A stretch of DNA of 64,000 nt from Epilithonimonas hungarica (GCF_900102265.1 NZ_FNBH01000001.1:1240001-1304000), one strand, 5' to 3'; counted from the first letter of the stretch, positions 49,824-58,980 are shown. Program-made: numbers and translations. Notes: generated by a model from the sequence alone, not told the origin.

Positions 49824-50576
49824 TTAATTATTAATTATCTTCTGTCTCACGGCCTCATAAAGAATTGCGCCACACGCTACAGAGACGTTAAGGGATTGAG
49901 TTTTACCTTCAATCGGAAGTTTTATTTTTTCATCTGAATGATGAAGCACTTCTTTGGAAATTCCCGTTTCCTCATTTCCCATCACAATAGCGCACGGTTC
50001 TGTGAAGTCTGCATCGTATATCAATTTCTGCGCCTTTTCTGTCGCCGAGAAAACTTTTATCCCACTTTGCTGAAGAAAATCAACGGAATGGGCAAGGTTT
50101 TTTTCTTTACAGATCTTGATGTTATAAATGGCGCCAGCCGAAGTTTTAATCGCATCCGAGTTGATTGGTGCGCCACCTTTTTCCGGAATCAGGATTGCAT
50201 CGATTCCCACACATTCTGCAGTTCTACAAATCGCTCCGAAGTTTCTGACATCGGTCAATCTGTCAAGAATCAGGATGAAAGGCGTTTTTCCTTCCTCGAA
50301 AAGTTGGGGCAAAACATCTTCTATTTTATAAAATGGAACATCAGAAATAAAGGCAACCACACCTTGGTGGTTTTTTCTCGTAAAACGATTGAGTTTTTCT
50401 ACGGGAACGTAGTTTGGACGCAGATTATGTTTTGCAAGAAGTTGTTTCAGTTCGATATAGATTTCGCCCTGCAAAGCATTTTGAACAAAAATTTTGTCAA
50501 TAGTTTTTCCAGCTTCTAAGGCTTCTAATACTGGTCTAAGTCCGAAGATGAAATCGTCTTTTTTCTGTTCGTTCAT
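49824..50576 (-). CDS. rlmB: 23S rRNA (guanosine-2'-O-)-methyltransferase
   Basis: 250 residues, SpoU/TrmH class with a SPOUT knot. The N-terminal substrate-binding domain has FIFGLRPVLEALEAGKTIDK. The methyltransferase part shows the three SPOUT motifs: DRLTDVRNFGAICRTAECVG, CAIVMGNEETGIS and LPIEGKTQSLNVSVACGAIL. It methylates G2251 of 23S rRNA in the peptidyl-transferase P loop. The 250-bp upstream gap holds no gene. Confidence 0.93.
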   Translation of the reverse strand: MNEQKKDDFIFGLRPVLEALEAGKTIDKIFVQNALQGEIYIELKQLLAKHNLRPNYVPVEKLNRFTRKNHQGVVAFISDVPFYKIEDVLPQLFEEGKTPFILILDRLTDVRNFGAICRTAECVGIDAILIPEKGGAPINSDAIKTSAGAIYNIKICKEKNLAHSVDFLQQSGIKVFSATEKAQKLIYDADFTEPCAIVMGNEETGISKEVLHHSDEKIKLPIEGKTQSLNVSVACGAILYEAVRQKIINN

Positions 50577-50825
50577 TTATAAAAATTTGTTTTGCAAAAG
50601 TAAGGTTTTTGAGATTAGTTTTATCTTAAGGAAATTGTAAAGTTTTTTAAACAAAATAGAAGAAAAATGTAAACACTTAAGTTGGCAGAAAGAATTTTTG
50701 AAATAGTTCACATTAGAACAATTAAGCTTAGAAAGTCAAAGATTTTCATTTTTCTAAATTGAACTTATTTTATTGATTTATAACTTAACTTTAAAGTGGC
50801 TTAAGTGTTAAAAAATAATTTCATT

Positions 50826-51254
50826 TTAATCCAATACAAAAACCAGAAACTCATCAGTTTTAAATTTCAAATCACCGGTTTTTCTTAGATCTTCGAATAA
50901 TGGAGTAGGGAAAGTCTCGTCAAACTGTTTCGTTTTATAGAGTTTTCCTTTTAGTGTTAATGGGATTTTCTTGATCAATTTATCTGTCGTAACCGGAATT
51001 TTGAATTTTCTTTTTTCCGGGTCTTTGGAATCGACATAGAAACAATGATCGATCAATTCCGTTTTATCGACGTACTTTTTGTAATCTGATGTCTTTATGA
51101 AATTTGGTAAGTTGGTATCTGACCAGGTCAGATAAAAAACCTCGATTTCCTGAGTTTTACTGATTGGCTGATAATATTTGAACCTTTCATTCTCAGACTT
51201 CGAAAATGATAAGATCATTAAAATTAAAATCGGAAAAATAAATCGAAAATTCAT
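50826..51254 (-). CDS. Uncharacterised exported protein
   Basis: 142 residues with an N-terminal hydrophobic segment (FIFPILILMILSFSKSENE) that may be an uncleaved or weak signal. The remaining part is charged with alternating beta segments (EIEVFYLTWSDTNLPNFIK; KKIPLTLKGKLYKTKQF) and ends in VFVLD. No family recognised. It begins 8 nt after the DinB gene, so they probably share a transcript. Confidence 0.65.
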   Translation of the reverse strand: MNFRFIFPILILMILSFSKSENERFKYYQPISKTQEIEVFYLTWSDTNLPNFIKTSDYKKYVDKTELIDHCFYVDSKDPEKRKFKIPVTTDKLIKKIPLTLKGKLYKTKQFDETFPTPLFEDLRKTGDLKFKTDEFLVFVLD

Positions 51255-51262
51255 TTTATCAT

Positions 51263-51742
51263 TTATAAACTGCTCAATCCTTCTCCAATCAAAGCTCTCT
51301 TCTGAGCAAGGATATAACCGTAATGGATACTCTCGTGCATATTGTTGAAAATAATAGCATCTTGGATATTCTTCAAATCGATTCCAAAACTTGTGGAATA
51401 AGGCGTGTAATCCGGGAAAAAGTCATTGTCAAAATCTTTCATCAGAATCTTTGAAGTTTCAATCAGAAGATAAGCTAGATCCTCCATTTCAGATTGCTTC
51501 ACATCCACATTGGCAAAAGTTCCCTTCTTGTAAGTTTCCACCCAATATTTATCGATCCTGAACTGGTTTCCGCTTAGATAATAGCAAAGCAATTGTTGCT
51601 GAGCAATACAATGCGCGATATTCCAGTAGATATTATTATTGAATCCGTCAGGAATTGTAAGCAAGTCCTTTTCGGATGTATTTTGTAAAATATTCAGCAG
51701 GTTTTTTCTGACCTGTCTGTGATTGGCAAAATGATAATTCAT
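51263..51742 (-). CDS. DinB-like family protein
   Basis: 159 residues from the internal ATG at 51742 (MNYHFANHRQVRKNLLNIL). A four-helix DinB/YfiT fold is suggested by the metal-His pattern: YWNIAHCIAQQ early and NMHESIHYGYILAQ late (HxxxH). Typically such proteins are metal-dependent thiol transferases or of unknown role. The upstream in-frame extension to 51787 starts at poor codons and is rejected. Confidence 0.78.
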   Translation of the reverse strand: MNYHFANHRQVRKNLLNILQNTSEKDLLTIPDGFNNNIYWNIAHCIAQQQLLCYYLSGNQFRIDKYWVETYKKGTFANVDVKQSEMEDLAYLLIETSKILMKDFDNDFFPDYTPYSTSFGIDLKNIQDAIIFNNMHESIHYGYILAQKRALIGEGLSSL

Positions 51743-51963
51743 TTTAAAATTTGAATTTGAATTTATAAATGTAAGAAAAAGAGCCAAAATAAAAGAATAA
51801 TCGTTGGAGAGATTATTGAAAAGGCTTCGAGAGCCTCAGCCTGACAACCATCGACTATCAACCAAAAACTACTTTAACAAATATTTAACGCAAGATTAGC
51901 AATTATTGTGTTTGCTGTTGCGGGTTTTTATATGAAATTTACCAATTATTTTTAATATTTACT

Positions 51964-52968
51964 ATGTCAGAATTGAATCAAGCAGAAGATATCAGACAAC
52001 TTACAGAGAAAGTAAAAGAACAGAATTACTTTTTTTCCATATTAAAACAAGAAATCAACCGCGCTATTATCGGTCAGGAATATATGATTGACCGCCTTTT
52101 GATAGGACTTCTGGGAAATGGTCACGTCCTTTTGGAAGGTGTTCCGGGTTTAGCAAAGACTTTAGCGATCAAAACTTTGGCAGAAGCTGTTCACGGACAG
52201 TTTTCAAGAATCCAGTTTACACCGGATCTGTTGCCTGCAGATGTTGTGGGAACAATGATCTATAATGTAAAAGACAATGATTTCTCTATAAAAAAAGGTC
52301 CTGTATTTGCGAACTTCGTTTTGGCAGATGAGATCAATAGAGCACCTGCGAAAGTTCAGTCTGCTTTGCTTGAAGTAATGCAGGAAAAACAAGTGACCAT
52401 TGGTGACGAAACAATGCCTTTGCCAAAACCTTTCCTTGTGTTGGCAACCCAAAACCCGATCGACCAGGAAGGAACTTACCTTTTACCTGAAGCACAGACT
52501 GACCGTTTTATGCTGAAATGTAAAATCGATTATCCTGATTTTGAGGATGAAAGAAAGGTAATGAGAATGGTTTCTACGCAAGATATTCCACAGATCAGAC
52601 AGGTTGTGAATCTTGAACAAATTGTTGAGGCAAAAAGACTCATCAATCAGATCTATCTGGACGAGAAAATCGAAAAATATATTCTGGATATGGTTTTCGC
52701 AACGCGTTATCCTGAAAAATATGGATTATCTGACCTTAAAAATTATATCAGTTTCGGAGCATCGCCAAGAGCAAGTATCAATCTAGCGATTGCCTCCAGA
52801 GCTTATGCATTCATCAAAGGAAGGGCTTTCGTAATTCCGGAAGACGTGAAGGAGATTGCAAAAGATGTTTTGAGACACAGGATCGGATTAAGTTTCGAAG
52901 CGGAAGCTGAGGAAGTGACTCAGGACGAAATCGTAAATAGAATTCTTAGTAAGGTCCAAGCGCCTTAA
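51964..52968 (+). CDS. MoxR-type AAA+ ATPase
   Basis: 334 residues. Walker A GVPGLAKTLAIK, Walker B VLADEINRAPAKVQ, sensor 1 LVLATQNPIDQEGTYLLPEA, then the lid with FGASPRASINLAIASRAYAF. MoxR ATPases act as chaperones for the VWA-domain proteins encoded next to them. First gene of a Bat-type operon (DUF58, BatD-like, BatA, BatB follow). Confidence 0.94.
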   Translation: MSELNQAEDIRQLTEKVKEQNYFFSILKQEINRAIIGQEYMIDRLLIGLLGNGHVLLEGVPGLAKTLAIKTLAEAVHGQFSRIQFTPDLLPADVVGTMIYNVKDNDFSIKKGPVFANFVLADEINRAPAKVQSALLEVMQEKQVTIGDETMPLPKPFLVLATQNPIDQEGTYLLPEAQTDRFMLKCKIDYPDFEDERKVMRMVSTQDIPQIRQVVNLEQIVEAKRLINQIYLDEKIEKYILDMVFATRYPEKYGLSDLKNYISFGASPRASINLAIASRAYAFIKGRAFVIPEDVKEIAKDVLRHRIGLSFEAEAEEVTQDEIVNRILSKVQAP

Positions 52969-52979
52969 ACAAATAGGTT

Positions 52980-53054
52980 TATCAGTTGATAGTGGTCAGT
53001 TGTCGAATTGTTATATATTAGGAAAAGAGATGATTTGAAAACTATCAACCGATA
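52980..53054. repeat. Inverted repeat in the MoxR-DUF58 gap
   Basis: TATCAGTTGATAGT (52980-52993) and ACTATCAACCGATA (53041-53054) pair in 13 of 14 positions across the 100-bp intergenic gap, inside one operon. Confidence 0.65.
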
Positions 53055-53068
53055 ACCGTCAAAAGATT

Positions 53069-53929
53069 ATGCAGATAAAAGATATCGTCAAAAAAGTAAA
53101 GCAGATAGAGATCCGTACTCGAAAGAAAACGGAAGCATCGCTTATGGGACAATATCACAGTGCTTTCAAAGGTCAGGGAATGACATTTTCGGAAGTGCGG
53201 CAATACCAATTTGGAGACGATACCAGACGAATCGACTGGAACAAAACAGCACGCTTCCGTGAACCATTCGTAAAAGTAATGGAAGAGGAGCGGGAGCTGA
53301 CGATGATGCTGGTTGTAGATGTTTCTGCATCTATGGATTACGGTACCAAAACCCAATTAAAAAGAGAATACGTTGCAGAAATTTGCGCTTCTCTTGGATT
53401 TTCTGCTGCCGGAAATAATGATAAAGTCGGATTGATTCTTTATGCAGACAAAGTTCTGAAAGTCGTTCCGCCACAAAAAGGAAGAAAGCACGTTTTGTCG
53501 ATCATCAGTAATATCCTGACTGCGGATTATGTTCCGGCAAAATCTAATATTGATACGGCTTTTAATTATATGATGAGTGTTTTCAAAAGAAAATCCCTGG
53601 TTTTTGTTTTTTCTGATTTCGAAGACGAATTTGACCAGAAAATACTGAATGTAACGGCAAGAAAGCATCAGGTTTTGGGACTTCGTGTTTTTGATGAAAA
53701 GGATATGGAAATTCCTGATATCGGGTACGCACTCTTTCGTGATGCGGAAACCGGAAAACAAGTCTGGGCCAATACTTCCAGCGCAAGATGGCGTTATGAA
53801 TTTGCTGAACAGCAAAAGCAGAAAATGAGACACACCAAGGAAGAGTTTGAGAATTCTTCTGCCCATTTTTTAGATATCAAAACTTCTGATGATTACAGCA
53901 AATTTTTGTATCAATATTTCAGGAAATAA
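53069..53929 (+). CDS. DUF58 domain protein (VWA-like)
   Basis: 286 residues. FGDDTRRIDWNKTARFREPF is the DUF58 hallmark; MMLVVDVSASMDYG supplies a MIDAS-type DxSxS. No membrane segment, so it is likely cytosolic or membrane-associated, working with MoxR. Standard second gene of the Bat cluster. Confidence 0.92.
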   Translation: MQIKDIVKKVKQIEIRTRKKTEASLMGQYHSAFKGQGMTFSEVRQYQFGDDTRRIDWNKTARFREPFVKVMEEERELTMMLVVDVSASMDYGTKTQLKREYVAEICASLGFSAAGNNDKVGLILYADKVLKVVPPQKGRKHVLSIISNILTADYVPAKSNIDTAFNYMMSVFKRKSLVFVFSDFEDEFDQKILNVTARKHQVLGLRVFDEKDMEIPDIGYALFRDAETGKQVWANTSSARWRYEFAEQQKQKMRHTKEEFENSSAHFLDIKTSDDYSKFLYQYFRK

Positions 53930-53987
53930 ATAAAAGAGACAAGAACAAAGAAAAAAGAGTCAAGACTTTCAACTGACAATTAAATCA

Positions 53988-54944
53988 ATGCCTTACAGAT
54001 TATTCAAAATATTCCTTTCATTTTTCATTATCATTTCGACTTTTGGATTTGGTCAGACCTTGACATCAAGTCTTGATAAAACGACTTTGGCTTTGGGCGA
54101 AGTGGCGGTTTTTAAAATTCAGATTTTGGATTTGGCTGGCAAAGATGTTCAGATTGCACCAAGAAATGAATTGTTGCCCTTTCACTTCGAAATGGTCAAT
54201 GACAGTATTGCGGTTCAGAAAGATATCTATTTGCGTTCGGTGAAGTTTGCAGTTTTCCAGGAAGGTAAATTTACAATTCCTGAAATCGAAATTAAAGTCG
54301 GTGATGAGATCCTAAAAACCATTCCATACGAGGTAGAAGTCATTAACACAGCCAAAAAGGGTGACCAGATCAATGACATTATGAAGAACAAAGAAGTGGA
54401 ACTGAATGTCCAGGATTATTGGGATTTGTATAAGTTTTACGTTCTGGTCGCATTGATGATCATTGCAATTGTTGTTCTAATAATCGGAATTATAAAATAT
54501 GGAAAAAAACGCAAATCCAGTCCGATCGTTACGACCAATCAGACTTTAAAAGACTTAGAAAAATTAAGAAAGAAAAATTATATCGAGAATGAGAATTTCC
54601 GTGCTTTCTATATTGAATTGATCGATATTACAAGGACTTTTATCACAAAACAATATCAGATTCCGGCAGATGTTTTGCTGACGGATGATTTGATTGATCA
54701 TATGAAAAATACGAACGCCATTTCCCAGGAGAATGAAAAGGTTGTGGAAGATATATTCCTGCGTGGTGACCTTGTGAAATTTGCAAAAACGATTCCTACA
54801 AAAGAACTAATGGCTAAAGATTTTACAGAGATCAGAGATTTTGTAAAACGTTCTACGAAAGATGTAGAAGCTGAGAATCTTCGGAATGTTTCTGTTGCAG
54901 AACTCTCAGAGGCTGACAAATCTAAAATTAGAAAACTTAAATAA
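53988..54944 (+). CDS. BatD-like membrane protein
   Basis: 318 residues. A signal peptide (FLSFFIIISTFGFGQ), an N-terminal beta-rich domain (~20-130: SLDKTTLALGEVAVFKIQIL), one transmembrane segment near 150 (YVLVALMIIAIVVLIIGIIK) and a basic cytosolic tail rich in Lys/Glu. The placement between DUF58 and BatA matches the small BatD-like protein found in flavobacterial Bat operons. Confidence 0.82.
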   Translation: MPYRLFKIFLSFFIIISTFGFGQTLTSSLDKTTLALGEVAVFKIQILDLAGKDVQIAPRNELLPFHFEMVNDSIAVQKDIYLRSVKFAVFQEGKFTIPEIEIKVGDEILKTIPYEVEVINTAKKGDQINDIMKNKEVELNVQDYWDLYKFYVLVALMIIAIVVLIIGIIKYGKKRKSSPIVTTNQTLKDLEKLRKKNYIENENFRAFYIELIDITRTFITKQYQIPADVLLTDDLIDHMKNTNAISQENEKVVEDIFLRGDLVKFAKTIPTKELMAKDFTEIRDFVKRSTKDVEAENLRNVSVAELSEADKSKIRKLK

Positions 54945-54977
54945 AATCATTTATCAATCATCATTTATAATTAATCC

Positions 54978-55967
54978 GTGAATTTCGAGTTTTATAGTCC
55001 GTGGTTTTTACTGCTTTTTATTTTGTTCGTTCCATTATTGATATTGGATTCGGGCAAGAAAAAGAGTAGGGGAATTGCTGTACCTTCGGTGAAGAACATG
55101 CAACCGAGCGGAAACATTTCGCTGGTAATGATTTTTCTAAAGATTTCGAAATATTTTATTCTTTCGGCTTTGATCATTGCTTTGGCAAGACCTAGAACTT
55201 ATACAATTTCTCAAGACAGAGACGAATCCAAAGGAATTGATATCATGCTTTCCGTGGACGTTTCCTTGAGTATGATGGCAAAAGACCTTGATCCGGACAG
55301 ATTGGAAGCGTTGAAAAAGATCGCGATTGATTTCGTCAACAAAAGAGAAAATGACAGAATTGGATTGGTTGCATATTCGGGAGAAGCTTATACCAAAGTT
55401 CCTTTGACAACCGACCATCAAGTTGTTATTGATGAATTAAATCAATTAAATCCATTAGAATTACAACCTGGGACCGCAATTGGCGAAGGTCTTTCTGTTG
55501 CTGTCAACCACTTGAAAAAAAGTAAAGCCAAAAGTAAAATTATCATTCTGATGACCGATGGCGTGAACACAGTTCTGAATGCAATGCCTCCACAGATCGC
55601 TGCAGAATTAGCAAAAAATAATAGTATCAAAGTTTATACAGTTGGGATTGGAAGCAATGGTTTTGCCGCTTTCCCGACAGGAACTAATATCTTTGGAGAC
55701 ATTGTTTTCACAGAACAGAAAACCGAAATCGATGAAAATACATTGATGGATATTGCTCAATTGACCGGCGGAAAATATTTCCGGGCAACTTCCAACAGCA
55801 GCCTTCAGAATGTTTACGATGAGATTAATCAATTGGAAAAATCTGAAGTGAAAACTTCAAAACTGTATAATTATGAAGAGTATTTCAGGATTTTTCTTTG
55901 GGTTGCCTTAGGATTTTTATTGCTGGATGCATTGTTGAGATGGGTAATTTTTAAAATTTTGAATTAA
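54978..55967 (+). CDS. batA: VWA domain protein BatA
   Basis: 329 residues from a GTG start. Two N-terminal membrane helices (PWFLLLFILFVPLLILDSGK; ILSALIIALARPRTY), then a VWA domain with MIDAS motif MLSVDVSLSMMAKDLDPDRL, the Thr in GTAIGEGL and IILMTDGVN, and a C-terminal helix. Bat proteins were named for Bacteroides aerotolerance. BatB begins 4 nt after the stop. Confidence 0.9.
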   Translation: MNFEFYSPWFLLLFILFVPLLILDSGKKKSRGIAVPSVKNMQPSGNISLVMIFLKISKYFILSALIIALARPRTYTISQDRDESKGIDIMLSVDVSLSMMAKDLDPDRLEALKKIAIDFVNKRENDRIGLVAYSGEAYTKVPLTTDHQVVIDELNQLNPLELQPGTAIGEGLSVAVNHLKKSKAKSKIIILMTDGVNTVLNAMPPQIAAELAKNNSIKVYTVGIGSNGFAAFPTGTNIFGDIVFTEQKTEIDENTLMDIAQLTGGKYFRATSNSSLQNVYDEINQLEKSEVKTSKLYNYEEYFRIFLWVALGFLLLDALLRWVIFKILN

Positions 55968-55971
55968 ACTG

Positions 55972-56979
55972 ATGAATTGGTATTTAGGAAATTACTGGTA
56001 TCTTTTTTTACTTCTTTTGTTACCTGCCATTGGTTACTTCATTATCCATTATGTCCGTTGGAAAAACCGAAAAAGAGACCTTTTTGCAGAAGGCAGATTT
56101 CAGGAAGTGTTGTTTGAGAAAACATCTTGGTTTGCCAAATTGTTTCCAATTTTATACTTACTTGGATTTTTATTCTTGATATTTTCGATTATAGACCTTT
56201 TGGGAGGAAAAGAAGAGATCAGTGTACAACAAAATGTGAGCAGTACGATTTTCGTTCTGGACGTCTCCAACTCGATGAATGCACAGGATATCCAGCCAAG
56301 CCGATTGGAAGAAGCTAAGAATATTATCGTTAATTCTTTACAAAAACTGACCAACGATAGAGTAGGGATCATCGTTTTTGCCGGAGATGCTTATTCTGTG
56401 ATGCCTTTATCGAGCGATTATTCTGCCGCTGAAACTTATCTTTCCGGAATCGAAACAAGCGTTATTCAAAACCAGGGAACCGATTTTCTGAAACCGATTC
56501 AAATCGCTGTTCAGAAATTTAAAAATATTACAAAAGGTTCCCGAAATATTGTATTAATAAGTGACGGAGAGGATAACGAAGGTCACGAGGACGAAGCAAT
56601 TGATCTGGCGAAAAAAGAAGGGATCAGGGTGACAACAATTGGTGTGGGAACAGAAGAAGGAGCTCCAATTCCAGAATATTATTTTGGACAATTGATGGGC
56701 TACAAATCCGATATGTATGGCGAAACAGTTGTTTCTAAATTGCAGACCAAAGCACTTAAAAATATTGCTAATTCAACTGGAGGCAATTATCTGGACGGAA
56801 ATAATTTGGATAACGCCATTAATAATCTCATCAGTGAACTTCACAAATCCTCAAGTTCCACCAAGACTACGATAAGCTCCCAATCAGCGGTTCATTATTA
56901 CCAATACTTTTTGGCGGTTTCAGTTCTGTTTTTCTTTTTGATCTACCTTTTCAATCCGAAGAAGGATTTTAATTTGTAG
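55972..56979 (+). CDS. batB: VWA domain protein BatB
   Basis: 335 residues, paralogous to BatA. Helices at 5-25 and 55-75; MIDAS VLDVSNSMNAQDIQPSRLEE, then IIVFAGDAYSVMPLSSDY and a C-terminal helix (YYQYFLAVSVLFFFLIYLF). BatA and BatB probably form a membrane complex exposing both VWA domains in the periplasm. The usual TPR protein BatC and large BatD do not follow; a 21-bp tandem repeat and an unrelated gene do. Confidence 0.9.
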   Translation: MNWYLGNYWYLFLLLLLPAIGYFIIHYVRWKNRKRDLFAEGRFQEVLFEKTSWFAKLFPILYLLGFLFLIFSIIDLLGGKEEISVQQNVSSTIFVLDVSNSMNAQDIQPSRLEEAKNIIVNSLQKLTNDRVGIIVFAGDAYSVMPLSSDYSAAETYLSGIETSVIQNQGTDFLKPIQIAVQKFKNITKGSRNIVLISDGEDNEGHEDEAIDLAKKEGIRVTTIGVGTEEGAPIPEYYFGQLMGYKSDMYGETVVSKLQTKALKNIANSTGGNYLDGNNLDNAINNLISELHKSSSSTKTTISSQSAVHYYQYFLAVSVLFFFLIYLFNPKKDFNL

Positions 56980-57000
56980 AAATATTTTTAGTGAATTTCT

Positions 57001-57168
57001 TTTGACAGCTTACTATGTTCTTTTGACTGTTTACTTAACACCTTTGATTGTCTACCCAACATCTTTGATTGTTTACTAAAGACCTTTGATAATCTACTTT
57101 GTTCCTTTGATTTGTTACTTAATATCTTTGATGATCTACTTTAGACCTTTGATTGCCAACTTAGCACC
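57001..57168. repeat. Eight-copy 21-bp tandem repeat
   Basis: Eight units of exactly 21 bp, starting at 57001, 57022, 57043, 57064, 57085, 57106, 57127 and 57148, each TTTGA-x-x-G/A-x-YTACTTAAYACC-like, with a partial ninth at 57169. One plus-strand frame stays open through six and a half units but has no start and ends in TAG at 57142, so it is unlikely to be translated. It is located 22 bp after batB. Confidence 0.88.
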
Positions 57169-57241
57169 TTTGTTCATAATTTCAAACTAAGCGAAGTCGA
57201 AGTATCAAATCTGCAAAATTTCCAAAATCAACGAGAGATCC

Positions 57242-57676
57242 TCACACCTTAGAATTTAAAAACAGATATTTTCCGTCTTTGTAATCGGCGAAAATATGAT
57301 GCAAACCATTACTGATGATGATTTGTTCCGCACCAATTAAGCTGTTGTAACGTGCAATTTGCTCAAAGTGGATTTCTTTCAAAACAATATTCGGAGCTTT
57401 GAGTTCTAGTAATATTTTCGGTTTTGTTTTTTCGGTGATGAGAAGGTCGATTCTTTTTGTAGTTCCATTCAGTTCCAGTTTTTTTTCAAGGATTAAAGAA
57501 GACAGATTTTTCTTTTTCACAAACCGATAATAATGAAGCCAATGCTGTCTTACCCACTCTTCCGGAGTCAGTACAAGCCAGCTTTTCCTTACCAAATCAT
57601 AGATAAAAAATGTATCTTTGTCTTGTTTGATTTGGAAATCGAACTCATTTTCAAAATTTAGCTTCGGAACCTGCAT
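57242..57676 (-). CDS. Type I restriction-like N-terminal nuclease-fold protein (HSDR_N_2)
   Basis: 144 residues. A PD-(D/E)xK-type core is visible: LVLTPEEWVRQHWLHYY, then RIDLLITEKTKPKILLELKA with the D...ELK residues and QIARYNSLIGAEQIIISNG. It is a free-standing HSDR_N_2 domain, not a restriction system; no methylase or specificity subunit is nearby. From memory, it is a conserved gene beside holA in flavobacteria. Its start is only 8 bp from the divergent holA start. Confidence 0.8.
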   Translation of the reverse strand: MQVPKLNFENEFDFQIKQDKDTFFIYDLVRKSWLVLTPEEWVRQHWLHYYRFVKKKNLSSLILEKKLELNGTTKRIDLLITEKTKPKILLELKAPNIVLKEIHFEQIARYNSLIGAEQIIISNGLHHIFADYKDGKYLFLNSKV

Positions 57677-57684
57677 ACTTTAAG

Positions 57685-58722
57685 ATGAAAGAAATAGATA
57701 TTATCCTCAAAAATATTAAAAATAAAGAACTATTACCGGTTTATTTTTTTCAAGGCGATGAGGCTTTTTATATTGATTTGGCTGTCAAGCATTTTGAACA
57801 GGATGTTTTGGAGGAGGACGAGAAAGCTTTCAACCAAACCATTGCTTACGGTCGCGATACCGGTTATCTTGAGATCCTTTCTCTGGCAAGACAATATCCG
57901 ATGATGGGTGACAAACAGCTCATCATTGTAAAAGAAGCCCAGGATATGAAACTGAATGATGAAGAGTCCAAAGCTTTGGAAGCTTATTTGGAAAATCCTG
58001 TTCCTTCAACCATTTTAGTCATTGCCCACAAACATAAAAAGCTGGATGCCAGAAAAAAAGTAGCAAAAACTTTAGCCAAATCCGGAATGCTTTTCACGAG
58101 TGAGAAGATGAAAGATTATCAGCTTCCGACCTGGATCCAAGGGGAAATGTCTGTAATGGGGATCAAATCTGCGCCGAACATCAGTCATCTTTTGGCGGAA
58201 TATCTCGGAAACGACCTTTCCAGAATTGCCAATGAACTGAACAAGCTTAAAATCGTTCTCAAAGACGGTGCTGTCCTGGACGGAAAAATCATTGAGGAAC
58301 ACATCGGGATCAGTAAGGATTTCAACATTTTCGAACTTCAGAAAGCTTTGGCGACGAAAGACCAGGCAAAAGCCTTCAGTATTGCTTATTATATGGGAAA
58401 GAATAAAAAATCCAATCCTGTTCAGATGGCTTTTGGCGCTTTGTATAATTTCTTTTCCAACATCATTATTTACCATACTTTGAGTGGACGATCTCCGCAA
58501 ACCATCGCTTCAACAATGGGTGTTAATCCTTACGCCATCAAGGATTATTCGGAAGCAGCAAGATTTTATCCTTTGAAACATGCGACCAGGGTTATTTCTG
58601 TTCTTCGCGAAATGGATTTGAAATCGAAAGGTCTTGGCGTAAGACAAATGGAAGACGAGGAAATCTACAAAGAACTGGTTTACAAAATCATAAAAATCGA
58701 CGAACTGAAAGTTTCGGTTTAA
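57685..58722 (+). CDS. holA: DNA polymerase III subunit delta
   Basis: 345 residues. FFQGDEAFYIDLAVKHFEQD is the N-terminal AAA-like region without a working Walker A; IVKEAQDMKLNDEESKALEA and LLAEYLGNDLSRIANELNKL are conserved delta stretches; the C-terminal collar domain follows (FGALYNFFSNIIIYHTLSGR). It opens the sliding clamp in the clamp loader. Confidence 0.93.
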   Translation: MKEIDIILKNIKNKELLPVYFFQGDEAFYIDLAVKHFEQDVLEEDEKAFNQTIAYGRDTGYLEILSLARQYPMMGDKQLIIVKEAQDMKLNDEESKALEAYLENPVPSTILVIAHKHKKLDARKKVAKTLAKSGMLFTSEKMKDYQLPTWIQGEMSVMGIKSAPNISHLLAEYLGNDLSRIANELNKLKIVLKDGAVLDGKIIEEHIGISKDFNIFELQKALATKDQAKAFSIAYYMGKNKKSNPVQMAFGALYNFFSNIIIYHTLSGRSPQTIASTMGVNPYAIKDYSEAARFYPLKHATRVISVLREMDLKSKGLGVRQMEDEEIYKELVYKIIKIDELKVSV

Positions 58723-58725
58723 AAA

Positions 58726-58780
58726 TTCCCCTCAGTGGAGGGGTGGCAAAAATTTTAAAGAAATTTTTGCCGGGGTGGTT
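58726..58780. repeat. GGAGGGGTGGCAAAAATTTT element
   Basis: CCCCTCAGTGGAGGGGTGGC is a small hairpin, followed by AAAATTTTAAAGAAATTTTT and GCCGGGGTGGTT. A recognisable Bacteroidetes intergenic element type (from memory). It lies 5 nt after holA and may act in 3-prime end formation. Confidence 0.65.
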
Positions 58781-58980
58781 TATCGTTAAAGAGACTAATG
58801 ACTTTTTACAATCATTCATCATTCATATATTTTACATTGATGTTTTAGATAGGTTTTGAATAATTAATTCCCGAAATTTGCTTTCGCTTTTTCACACAAA
58901 GGATTATATTTGAAAATTCCAATTTTAAATTGGAAAGACAGATAACTTATTCCTTAAAAATAAATAATTTAATAATAAAA

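Noticed and set aside
49938-50519. 193-codon plus-strand frame
   Set aside because: Antisense of rlmB, with frequent Cys/Phe/Arg typical of shadow frames; rlmB motifs are unmistakable.
57242-57676. Restriction-modification or defence system
   Set aside because: Only a single HSDR_N_2 domain, with no methylase, specificity or helicase gene around; it is flanked by housekeeping genes.
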